From: Flavobacteriales bacterium
Lineage (GTDB): Bacteria > Bacteroidota > Bacteroidia > Flavobacteriales_D > Crocinitomicaceae
Length of the DNA stretch: 36,728 nt
Assembly: GCA_015665275.1 (NCBI GenBank)
Contig: JADFAL010000085.1
Location: 1-36,728 of the forward strand
Reading direction: 5' to 3'
Position 1 is the first letter of the stretch; each line of letters opens with the position of its first letter. The position numbers and the translations under genes were made by a program. The notes beneath the pieces are model-generated. The model saw only the letters and a program-made list of their open reading frames with translations, was not told the DNA's origin and made no database searches. Of this stretch, positions 7,311-15,867 are shown piece by piece.

Positions 7311-9106
7311 TGGTACATAAGAAGATTGAAGAAATCACAGAACGAATTCGAAAACGCAGCGAAAAAGCGCGTTCAGAATATGTTGCTGCAAATGATTATA
7401 ATTTCAAGAACCGCAAGACGCGTGGTCAGTTAAGCTGCGGAAACCTTGCACATGGATTTGCAGGGTGCGATGCCCATGAGAAGCCTTTAATCGCAGAGGG
7501 AATTGAACCCAACCTTGGGATTATTACAGCATACAATGACATGCTTTCAGCACACAAACCCTACGAACGCTATCCGGATGAACTGCGCGGATACGCCCGA
7601 GAAATGAATGCAACGATTCAAGTTGCAGGTGCAACTCCTGCCATGTGCGACGGCGTAACACAGGGTCAAGCAGGCATGGACTTATCTTTACTAAGTCGCG
7701 ATGTAATTGCACTTTCAGCAGCGGTTGGATTGTCTCACGATATGTACGACGGTGTGGTTAATCTTGGAATTTGCGATAAAATTGTGCCCGGATTGATGAT
7801 CGGAAACTTAAGTTTTGGTCATTACCACGCACTTTTCCTTCCTGGAGGACCAATGCCTAGCGGAATTTCAAATGACGAAAAAGCACGAATTCGTCAGGAT
7901 TTTGCAGAAGGAAAAATAACCAGAGAGGAATTACTAAAAGGAGAATCCGATTCCTATCATTCTCCTGGAACATGCACATTCTACGGAACTGCCAATAGTA
8001 ATCAAATGCTCATGGAAATCATGGGAATGCAGCTACCGGGGTCAAGTTTTGTTAATCCTGGAGCCCCCATGCGAAATGCATTGAACCGTCATGCAGTTAA
8101 GGTATTACTGAACAATATCCGAAACAAAGATTACGATACAACCATCGGTCAGATTGTAGATGAAAAAAGCATTGTGAACGGAATCATTGGGTTATTAGCG
8201 ACCGGTGGATCTACAAATCACACGATTCACTTGATCGCTATTGCTAGTGCTGCCGGAATCATTATCAACTGGGATGATTTCTCGGAGTTGTCACAAGTAA
8301 TTCCGTCCTTATGCAAAGTGTATCCAAATGGTGCCGCAGACGTGAATCACTTCCATGCTGCAGGAGGAATGGCCTTCGTAATGCGCACGTTATTAGATAA
8401 TGGATTGTTGCACGAAGATGTTAATACAATTATTGGAAAAGGGTTGAAGCAATTTACACAAGAACCGAAACTAGAAGACGGTGAAATTGTTTATCGTGAA
8501 GGACCAGAGGCATCATTGAACGAAAGCATCGTTCGACCTGTAGACAACCCGTTTCAGGCAACCGGAGGATTAAAGGTTTTGAAAGGAAACATTGGAAATG
8601 CAGTTATTAAAACATCTGCTGTTCAATCGGAAAATCATGTGGTGGAAGCTGAAGCTATTGTTTTTGATGATCAAGATGATCTATTGACAGCATTCAAGGC
8701 AGGTGAATTGGACAAAGATTTCATTGCCGTAATTCCATTCCAAGGACCTCAGCAAAAAGGAATGCCTGAGTTACACAAGTTGACTCCTTCTCTTACCGTT
8801 CTTCAAAAGCGCGGGTTTAAGGTTGCCTTGGTTACCGACGGTCGCATGTCCGGTGCATCTGGAAAAGTTCCGGCGGCGATTCACGTAGTACCTGAAGCTG
8901 CTTGTGGCGGACTTATCGGAAAAGTAAAAACCGGGGACAAGATGACTTTGGATGCTGTGAACGGCGTACTAAAATGTCACGCTGATGATCTTGAAAGTCG
9001 ACCATCACGATCCGTTTCGTACCAAAATCAATCACACGGCCGACCACTATTTGATAAGATGCGTAGTCTAATTTCCAACAGTGAAACAGGCGCAAGTTTC
9101 CTCTAA
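7310..9106 (+). CDS. edd: Phosphogluconate dehydratase
   Basis: This is the first dedicated Entner-Doudoroff enzyme; it dehydrates 6-phosphogluconate to 2-keto-3-deoxy-6-phosphogluconate. The protein has 598 residues, the normal length for the IlvD/Edd family. Family motifs appear in order: GFAGCDAHEKP, ITAYNDMLSAH, ATPAMCDGVTQGQ, LPGGPMPSGISN, SPGTCTFYGTANSNQ, LATGGSTNHT and TDGRMSGASGKVPAA near the C-terminus. The conserved cysteines in these blocks fit the iron-sulphur cluster of the family. The LPGGPMPSG and GTCTFYGTANSNQ segments together with the eda neighbour favour Edd over dihydroxy-acid dehydratase. Its start overlaps the pgl stop, and eda follows within a few bases. Confidence 0.96.
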   Translation: MVHKKIEEITERIRKRSEKARSEYVAANDYNFKNRKTRGQLSCGNLAHGFAGCDAHEKPLIAEGIEPNLGIITAYNDMLSAHKPYERYPDELRGYAREMNATIQVAGATPAMCDGVTQGQAGMDLSLLSRDVIALSAAVGLSHDMYDGVVNLGICDKIVPGLMIGNLSFGHYHALFLPGGPMPSGISNDEKARIRQDFAEGKITREELLKGESDSYHSPGTCTFYGTANSNQMLMEIMGMQLPGSSFVNPGAPMRNALNRHAVKVLLNNIRNKDYDTTIGQIVDEKSIVNGIIGLLATGGSTNHTIHLIAIASAAGIIINWDDFSELSQVIPSLCKVYPNGAADVNHFHAAGGMAFVMRTLLDNGLLHEDVNTIIGKGLKQFTQEPKLEDGEIVYREGPEASLNESIVRPVDNPFQATGGLKVLKGNIGNAVIKTSAVQSENHVVEAEAIVFDDQDDLLTAFKAGELDKDFIAVIPFQGPQQKGMPELHKLTPSLTVLQKRGFKVALVTDGRMSGASGKVPAAIHVVPEAACGGLIGKVKTGDKMTLDAVNGVLKCHADDLESRPSRSVSYQNQSHGRPLFDKMRSLISNSETGASFL

Positions 9107-9113
9107 AAAGAAG

Positions 9114-9680
9114 ATGATGATACAGAACAATATAGAAAGCGTACTCAAAAATCATAGCAGAATCCCTGTAGCCACTATTTCTAAGATGGAAGAGGTGGAT
9201 ATTTATTACGAAAAACTCAAATCACAGGGAATTTCTTGCATTGAAATCACTCTCAGAAATGACATTGCGTGGGATGCCATCGCGCTGTTCAAGGAGAAGT
9301 ACGGGCACGAATTTCAGGTGGGTGTTGGAACGATTGTTTCTCCGGACGATATTCTGAATTGCGTGAAGCTTAAGGTGGATTTCATGGTAAGTCCAGGACT
9401 AACTAGTTCAATGATTCAGCAATTTGATTTTAGCGGGATTCCATTTTTACCTGGCGTTTCAACTCCAAGCGAAATTATCCGTGGAATTGATTCGGGATGG
9501 CAATTCTTCAAGTTTTTCCCGGCCCATCTTTTTGGTGGTGCGCAAGCATTGGAAACATACAGTGGCATTTTTAAAGATGTGCGTTTCTGTCCAACAGGCG
9601 GAATCAATGGTGAGAATTTTGAAGAGTACCTCGCACTAAACAACGTAATGTCTGTCGGCGGTAGCTGGCTATTGAAATAA
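9114..9680 (+). CDS. eda: KDPG aldolase (2-keto-3-deoxy-6-phosphogluconate aldolase)
   Basis: The enzyme splits KDPG into pyruvate and glyceraldehyde 3-phosphate, completing the Entner-Doudoroff route. From the start at 9114 the protein has 188 residues, and the Schiff-base lysine falls at Lys133 in FFKFFPAHLFGG, with Glu44 and Arg48 in CIEITLRND matching the catalytic Glu and Arg of the family. GVGTIVSPDD, MVSPGLT and PGVSTPSE are also typical. The usual PAE after the lysine is PAH here. I preferred 9114 to an in-frame ATG at 9081, which lies inside edd and adds eleven unrelated residues; AAAAAGAAG immediately precedes 9114. It is the last gene of the operon, followed by a long inverted repeat. 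Confidence 0.94.
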   Translation: MMIQNNIESVLKNHSRIPVATISKMEEVDIYYEKLKSQGISCIEITLRNDIAWDAIALFKEKYGHEFQVGVGTIVSPDDILNCVKLKVDFMVSPGLTSSMIQQFDFSGIPFLPGVSTPSEIIRGIDSGWQFFKFFPAHLFGGAQALETYSGIFKDVRFCPTGGINGENFEEYLALNNVMSVGGSWLLK

Positions 9681-9683
9681 TTT

Positions 9684-9790
9684 TTAGACAAGAAAACTAC
9701 CGGGCAACTACATTTAAGGAACCAAATACGTCCATTTTGACCTTTACTTGAAATGTTTTAGTTGAAGGTTGTTCGGTAGTTTTTGTCTAA
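9684..9790. terminator. 107-bp imperfect inverted repeat between convergent genes
   Basis: The left arm begins TTAGACAA and continues AGAAAACTACCGGGCAAC (9684-9708). The right arm, GTTGTTCGGTAG then TTTTTGTCTAA (9768-9790), is its imperfect reverse complement. The loop of about 59 bp contains further partial pairing (AACTACATTT against AAATGTTTTAGTT). It lies after eda and overlaps the stop codon of the convergent ArsR-type pseudogene, so it could terminate both transcripts. The long loop and sharp ends also resemble a small inverted-repeat element. Confidence 0.5.
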
Positions 9791-10164
9791 TCTGCAAAGT
9801 ATTCTGTAAATACGGAAGATTGAAAAATTATCCCACTAAAATCGGGATGGTTGGTCTTTGCCTTCTGACTTAAATTCGTAATCTCATCTTTAGCGTAATT
9901 CACTAATATTGGATTGACAATATAGTAGGTAGCATTTGAGATTTTCTCATATCCGAGAAAGCCACATTCGCGCAGCACTTGAAGGTGCTTACTGATTGCA
10001 GGCTGCGAAATAGGAAAATCATATGTCATATCTTTACAAATCACTTTTTCATTTTGTAGAAGGTATTCTACGATAGCAATGCGCGCGGGATGCCTAAGTG
10101 CTTTGAAAATTCTTGATAAGTCGTTTTAATCTCGGGAGAACCCGGTTCGTTGTATAGAAGCCAT
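9787..10164 (-). pseudogene. ArsR-family transcriptional regulator, interrupted by an in-frame stop
   Basis: The frame from the ATG at 10164 encodes 12 residues (MASIQRTGFSRD), meets TAA at 10128-10126, and continues without a frame change as a textbook ArsR-type winged helix: LSRIFKALRHPARIAIVEYLL, then VICKDM, then the recognition helix ISQPAISKHLQVLRECGFLG and a wing ending NATYYIVNP. Ignoring the stop, the product would be 125 residues, the usual family size. Restart at a GTG at 10044 would give an 85-residue protein lacking the first helices. I see no metal-binding CxC motif, so the ligand is unclear. The gene is probably inactive; a sequencing error, or a true start after the stop that I cannot identify, are the alternatives. 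Confidence 0.72.
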
Positions 10165-10237
10165 AATAAATAGTGTTAGGTTATAGAATAAGTTAGGAAG
10201 AATTTCTGGCAATTACTAGAAATAACCATATTCCTTA

Positions 10238-10253
10238 ATAACCATTTAGTTAT
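10238..10253. promoter_or_regulatory. Possible ArsR-type operator, A/T-rich inverted repeat
   Basis: ATAAC-N6-GTTAT is a perfect 5-bp inverted repeat between the divergent ArsR-type pseudogene and the WG-repeat gene. A/T-rich palindromes of this kind are typical ArsR-family targets. Position is the only further support. Confidence 0.3.
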
Positions 10254-10346
10254 ATAGTCATATGGCTGAAGTTCAGAATTTTCATCACAATCCAATCTTC
10301 AGAACTCCTCCATTTTTCATTATCTTCATCCTACAACACATTCAAA

Positions 10347-11524
10347 ATGAAACTTCTACTAACATCCACCATCCTGCTGTGCTCCTTCTTCTCTAGCGCG
10401 GCAAATAAAACATTTCAAGCCATAGACACTAGCGGAAATATCCTGTTCGAAATTGAGGCAGAATATGTCTATGAGTTCAGTGATGGTATGGCTCGAATCC
10501 AACAAATCAACCTTGTGAACAACAAATGGGTTCGAGGGAAAGGCTACATCAACACAAAAGGACAGGTGGTAATTCCTTGTACATACGATAAGGCGAAAGA
10601 TTTCATTGATGGAAGAGCTTGGGTTAAGAATAAAGATTCTGGATTTTGATTGACAAGCTGGGAAATGTAATCCCGACCAAACCATATGCAAAAGTCGGGT
10701 ACATCATGGATGGGTATGCAGATCGAATTGCAGTGTATGAAAACGGATTGATGGGCTGGATCGATCGCGATGGCAATGAAGTTATTCCTTGTCAATATCT
10801 CGGAAGTTCCACTTTCGACACCGAATTTGGCCTTGCTTGTGTAACCAAAGCAGGAACTTCCGAAATCTATGGATTCATCGATAAGGAAGGAAAGATTGTA
10901 ATTCCATTTCAGTACAAGCAACCTGGACACTCTTCATTTCATAATGGTTACTGCAGAGTTTCGGTCAAAGGAAAAACAGTTCTCATCAATGAAAAAGGAG
11001 AAGTTCAATTCACTCCAACCTACGGTTCCCTTCAGAATTATGGACAAGGGCTGATGGCAGTTGCGACCAAACCGAATCGCAGAGGTTGGGGCTACTGCAA
11101 TCTGGAAAACGAAATGGTGGTTCCTGGAGTTTATGATTATGCCACCACCTTTAACGAAAGCGGTTATGCTATTGTTGAATCTTCGGATAACAAAGGATTG
11201 ATCAACACCAATGGAGAAGTAGTCCTAAAAATGAAATACGAGACAGTATATGCTGACCCTTCAAATGACGGGTACATCTGTGGCGTACATCACACCGCTG
11301 AACCAGCGTCTTTGTCAAATACACCCAAGGACTATTTCGATGCAAATCTAAATCCAATTAATGTAGGAGATGTAACGCTAATGCCAGCTGACGGAACCAA
11401 TAGAATTCCTTTCACCCAAAATGGTAAACGCGGATTTATGAACCGAAATTTTGAGATCATCATCCCTGCATCCTATACAAAAGCCACGAAGTTCAACAAT
11501 GGAATTGCTTTGGTTCTGAAGTAG
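10347..11524 (+). pseudogene. Exported WG-repeat protein, frameshifted
   Basis: The first part (10347-10649) has a signal peptide (MKLLLTSTILLCSFFSSAA) and two WG-type repeats. It ends at a TGA at 10647-10649. The next frame takes over at once (10646-11524) with seven more repeats, such as WIDRDGNEVIPCQYL and FIDKEGKIVIPFQY. One additional T in the TTTT run at 10644-10647 would join them as GF-LIDKLGNVIP in the middle of a repeat, giving about 392 residues and nine repeats of the G(F/Y)I..G..VIP..Y pattern. WG repeats form beta-rich domains of poorly known function. The frameshift may be real or an error in a short homopolymer. The gene ends 1 bp from the convergent protease gene. Confidence 0.75.
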
Positions 11525-11525
11525 T

Positions 11526-14500
11526 TTACTTTTTTACCACACGTAAAATACTGGTGCCAAGGTCCGTTGTTATCTTCAACAAATACACAGCAGGTTCATC
11601 TGGCAATACCAATGTTTCCTCTGAAGTATTGACAAACTGTTCCGAGTGCAATTTTTGTCCCAATGTCGAATAAATCTCAATCGCCACGGATGATTTTACT
11701 TGCTCAAACTGCACTGTAATTTCATCAGTAGTAGGATTCGGGAAACAAAGAATGTTCTCTACTACTATTTCGCTCAGCGATGTTGTGTTAAATACCAAAC
11801 ATGCAGAAGTATCTATACATCCATTTTCAGTTACCTGAACGGCATATTCACCATCAGTTATTGGAACAAAACTTTGATTGACCTCCCCGGCAATTGGGCT
11901 ATATCCATTCAAACAATCGAGCCACTGATATTGTGCATTGGAAGCGACCGCTTCAATTTGAAGCCCGTTCTGTGTTATTCCCGTTTCAACATTAATAACA
12001 ACAACAGTCGCTGTATCCGATGTCAATGTACACTGGCTATTGATGGCGTAAACAAAGTAAATTTCATCACCTACTGCAGCTGTTGGGAAATAATAGGAGG
12101 AAACTATTCCGGCATTCACTAGCGCTCCATTCAAATAGCCGTCTACAGGTACTCCATTATTGTTGGCCTGAACAATGACAGAATCTCCATCACAAATTTC
12201 AATGGGGTTCAACGTTGGTTGATCTTCCCAAACGTAGATATAATCAATATTCGTAAGCGTATCATCCCCTGCACCATTCGAGGCGATCAATTGAACTGTG
12301 TACCAACCTGGAGCATTAAAATCTACTTGAGGATTGCTGGAAGAACTTGAAGTTCCATTGACATACGTCACTGTGTTTGGTTGAAAACTCCAATCGTAAG
12401 CAAATCCGTACAACGAATTATTGGTCATCGTCACAGTCTCATTCGGACAAACTTGTGTTGTACTGGCCGAATAGTCTGCAATCGGTGCCACAGAAATATT
12501 GATATCATCAATTCCCCAATCGGAAGTCCATGTGCCGCCCATGATTCCGCGAATCACCACCACAATTTGTTGATTACTAAAAGGTGACAAATCAACAGAG
12601 GCTTGAATCCAAAGATCGCCTTGTTCACCAATTACAGGAGTCATAGCATCTTCAATAAGTGCTCCGTCTGCAATAACATCCACGTGCAATTCTCCGATCG
12701 CAGCACCGTAAGCATGATACCAAAAAGTCATTTCTGCTTGATTAACCCCTGAAAGGTCGATACATGGAGAATGCAACCGTGCCGTTACATTTACGCAAGG
12801 GCCGGAACCTTCTAAATAGAGGTACTTTCCGTTCCCTGTAGTGTGATCTCCTGATGGGCCCGTATTTCCCGATCCGGTGGCGCCACTATGCGTGCGCCAA
12901 TCGATATCATCACCAGAACCATTCGAAACGTTGTGCCATCCATTTTGCATTGCGCAATCAACAAGTTCGCAATCCCAAGCTGTGCTACAATTGGTGAAGT
13001 TGTCAAAGATCTCAGTGATGTTGGGTCCTGAACTTGAACTTGCATAGACCCAAACCGAATCTGAAATTGTATCATTCATTAGAATTGCATCTGAAGCAAA
13101 CTCTGTCCAAGCTTCAATATTATTTCCACCTAAATTTAAACTTGTATTTCCCGAAAATTGAACGTCATATTCGCCTCCACTTGGAATCGTTGCATAGATA
13201 ACTTCTTGCGTAATCGGGCCTCCATTAATGCGATATGCTACAGGAATGGAGTCGACTGCGTTTACGCCCCAGTTCCGAACCTTAATTTCAATATTCAATG
13301 CACTCGACATGCAATCCGGAAGACTTTCTGCCCCAGGACTTAGCATCTCCAAAGCGCCCAAATCGCTCATATTGCAGTTCAAATCTGTCGGTTCTCTTTC
13401 AATAGCGATTACACGACGACTGGTTACTCCGTTTTGAACCATTGCAATGGCAACGTATTCCGATTCGATCAGGGAAAGACCGTTCAAGACCATCGAAGTA
13501 TTTGTGGTATACGCCACGGAATCCATATAATCTCCAACGATCCTATATACTATGTACCCATCTGCGTTTGGAAAATCATCCCAAATAAACAGTGAAGAAT
13601 CGGCACAGGACCACACCAATTCCAAATTCTCTGGGAGTTCTGAAATACTAAAATGCGCATCACTTTCTCCTGCTGTTGTGCCTCTTTCAATACGAATCAT
13701 TGCCTGATCGGTAAGATTTTGTGGTACCGTCCAATCGTAATACCTGCTGTCTTGTCCAACTCCAGTTGCGATACTCGACCATGATGTCCCACCATTATTA
13801 CTGTACGAAATATCGAAAGTCAAAGTGCTATCAGAAGCATCCCAGCGAAGTCGTTCTGTTTCGCCGGGTACTAATTTCTCACCTCCATGCGGATGCGTTA
13901 CCACAATGTCATCCATCACGAATTCGTAGGTCATGAAGTACAACTGTGGTCCTTGTGGCACCATCGTTCCTGTTACCGTTAACTGATAATTTCCAGCAAT
14001 CGGTTCGTCTATCGTAATTTGCTCGTGGTTGTTTAATGTGTCTGTGGCACGGACTGCATTTTGATCCAATAGAATCGGATCGAACGTAGGATTCAAGACC
14101 CACGGTTGATAGTTCGTAGCCGTTGGATCTTGCAGAACAATGTCCAAATCATTCACTAGTGATCTTGTTGTAATTCCTGCTGTTGCTTCCCAATCCACCC
14201 AATAGACCATTACTTTGAGTTCTTTCACGTTGGCTGGAACAGTAATTGAGTGCTGCTGAGAAGATCCTTGTGAAGCGAAGTTGTTTTCGTGCTGGCCCAA
14301 TCGAACCACCTCAAATGCACGTCGTGCGTTCACGTGACCGAATCCAGTTTGAAAATCCGGACCGGGATTTTGCATATCATCAGCGGTGTTCATTATGATT
14401 GCCTTCAACAGACCTGATTCCGGAGTAATATTGCTATTATAGTATCGATATGCCTGATTCAATTGACCAAACACTCCTGCAAGATTTGGAGAAGCGTGTG

Positions 14501-15770
14501 ATGTTCCGCCCGGCCCGGGAGATACGATATGCGGCAAAATACGACCGTCTTTCGCTGGTCCTCGGCTACTAAACCCTGTTAAAACGCCGTCGTTATTAGA
14601 AGACCCTACTGCAAAAATATTCTTGGCCATTTTAGGCAATCCCGTAATATTTCCCCAACCGGCAGTACCAACGTAACAATCACTACTTCCAGCATTTCCT
14701 GCAGAGTGCGTAATGATCCATTCTGGGTTATTTCTTACATCAAAATCATAATTGTACGAACTTGAATTGTACGTTTCCGTGCTGGATGAACATCCCCAAC
14801 CATAGGATCGATTGGTAATAACAATATTGCTTGTTGCCGCTTCAGAAGTTCCTACGCCACCCGAAAATAAGGTAGCTCCGAAAGCCGTTCCCTGCTCTCT
14901 TGGGTCGATATTCCCTGCCTTTGCCATCCTTGCAGACACACTTGTTTTGTGTCCACCAACAGCAGTGCCATTTTCATACGATCGATCGATTCTCGTGCGG
15001 TAATTTGGATTTTCTAGCGTATCTAGAATTCCACCTTCGTCCACTGCAATATTAACTCCAGAGCCATCAAAATAATAGCCTTTCCCCGGGTTGTTAGAAA
15101 TGTATGTACTAATTATTCGTTCCGATTCCTCTTTGATTCCTTCCGATTCAATTGGCGGTTCAACAAACTCGATGTACTGCACCAAAGGATGCTCTGCCAA
15201 TAGGATCAATTCTTCCAAGTTCGCCGTAAGGGTTACCATGGCGCGCTCTTCCTTTATGAGATCTATGTTTACCTCGTAATCAGACAACAAAGTCTCCAAA
15301 AGTTCATTCTTAGCTGACTCCCAAAACAACACATTGACCTTAGTCTCGCTCGTGTTTCCCGCATATTCTGGAACAACGCCCGACATCATTTCATTTGACA
15401 TTTTCCATTCCAACGGTACCGCCATAATATGCCGAACATCTAGCGCAGAGAGTACATTCTGTGAAATGTTTGTATCCACCTTTGCGATCCATGCATAATT
15501 GGGGATATACTTAATTAACTCACAACCATAGGATGCATACGCTTCTTTTTGTGCATCTGAAGGAATTCCATTAAACTGAACTAATACGTATGCTTTACCA
15601 TCAAAATGAGTAGCTGCATCACCTGAGAATTCAACAACATTACTGCGCAAATCTCCAGAAAGCATTGACGCACCTTTGCCGGCGTGAACTAGATAATTTC
15701 TGGAAGTGTCCTGAGCAAAAAGCGACGACGCAACAAAAATTGATGCAACGAGAATGGAGAATTTCATCAT
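11526..15770 (-). CDS. T9SS-secreted subtilisin-like protease (S8) with MAM-like and PKD-like domains
   Basis: The protein has 1414 residues from the start at 15770, which I chose because MMKFSILVASIFVASSLFAQ is a clean signal peptide; an in-frame ATG ten codons upstream adds unrelated sequence. A propeptide-like region of about 210 residues precedes the S8 domain (about 235-490). Catalytic candidates are Asp244 (NIAVDEGG), His274 (GGHKTSVSARMAKAG), Asn359 (HSAGNAG) and Ser424 (GGTSHASPNLAG). A jelly-roll domain and immunoglobulin-like domains follow, then a MAM-like domain (THSGATGSGNTGPSGDHTTG), a PKD-like domain (DYSASTTQVCPNE) and a T9SS type A tail (CFPNPTTDEITVQF to SILRVVKK). It should digest proteins outside the cell or at its surface. 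It stands alone, convergent with the WG-repeat gene. Confidence 0.93.
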   Translation of the reverse strand: MMKFSILVASIFVASSLFAQDTSRNYLVHAGKGASMLSGDLRSNVVEFSGDAATHFDGKAYVLVQFNGIPSDAQKEAYASYGCELIKYIPNYAWIAKVDTNISQNVLSALDVRHIMAVPLEWKMSNEMMSGVVPEYAGNTSETKVNVLFWESAKNELLETLLSDYEVNIDLIKEERAMVTLTANLEELILLAEHPLVQYIEFVEPPIESEGIKEESERIISTYISNNPGKGYYFDGSGVNIAVDEGGILDTLENPNYRTRIDRSYENGTAVGGHKTSVSARMAKAGNIDPREQGTAFGATLFSGGVGTSEAATSNIVITNRSYGWGCSSSTETYNSSSYNYDFDVRNNPEWIITHSAGNAGSSDCYVGTAGWGNITGLPKMAKNIFAVGSSNNDGVLTGFSSRGPAKDGRILPHIVSPGPGGTSHASPNLAGVFGQLNQAYRYYNSNITPESGLLKAIIMNTADDMQNPGPDFQTGFGHVNARRAFEVVRLGQHENNFASQGSSQQHSITVPANVKELKVMVYWVDWEATAGITTRSLVNDLDIVLQDPTATNYQPWVLNPTFDPILLDQNAVRATDTLNNHEQITIDEPIAGNYQLTVTGTMVPQGPQLYFMTYEFVMDDIVVTHPHGGEKLVPGETERLRWDASDSTLTFDISYSNNGGTSWSSIATGVGQDSRYYDWTVPQNLTDQAMIRIERGTTAGESDAHFSISELPENLELVWSCADSSLFIWDDFPNADGYIVYRIVGDYMDSVAYTTNTSMVLNGLSLIESEYVAIAMVQNGVTSRRVIAIEREPTDLNCNMSDLGALEMLSPGAESLPDCMSSALNIEIKVRNWGVNAVDSIPVAYRINGGPITQEVIYATIPSGGEYDVQFSGNTSLNLGGNNIEAWTEFASDAILMNDTISDSVWVYASSSSGPNITEIFDNFTNCSTAWDCELVDCAMQNGWHNVSNGSGDDIDWRTHSGATGSGNTGPSGDHTTGNGKYLYLEGSGPCVNVTARLHSPCIDLSGVNQAEMTFWYHAYGAAIGELHVDVIADGALIEDAMTPVIGEQGDLWIQASVDLSPFSNQQIVVVIRGIMGGTWTSDWGIDDINISVAPIADYSASTTQVCPNETVTMTNNSLYGFAYDWSFQPNTVTYVNGTSSSSSNPQVDFNAPGWYTVQLIASNGAGDDTLTNIDYIYVWEDQPTLNPIEICDGDSVIVQANNNGVPVDGYLNGALVNAGIVSSYYFPTAAVGDEIYFVYAINSQCTLTSDTATVVVINVETGITQNGLQIEAVASNAQYQWLDCLNGYSPIAGEVNQSFVPITDGEYAVQVTENGCIDTSACLVFNTTSLSEIVVENILCFPNPTTDEITVQFEQVKSSVAIEIYSTLGQKLHSEQFVNTSEETLVLPDEPAVYLLKITTDLGTSILRVVKK

Positions 15771-15867
15771 GAGAACTGATTTAACCCCATGAAGATACAT
15801 ATAAATTCAACGGAGGCATTGAATAATAGTCTCTGGAAAACACAATGTTAACCGCTATTCTTGGAAG

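Noticed and set aside
10641-10652. Programmed -1 ribosomal frameshift in the WG-repeat gene
   Set aside because: No X-XXY-YYZ slippery sequence is present (GGA TTT TGA), and slipping would need a mismatch of the P-site tRNA. An indel is simpler.
11700-12122. 140-codon open frame antisense to the large protease gene
   Set aside because: The minus-strand frame encodes clear PKD-like and other domains here; the plus-strand translation has no family pattern, signal or start context and is a shadow frame.
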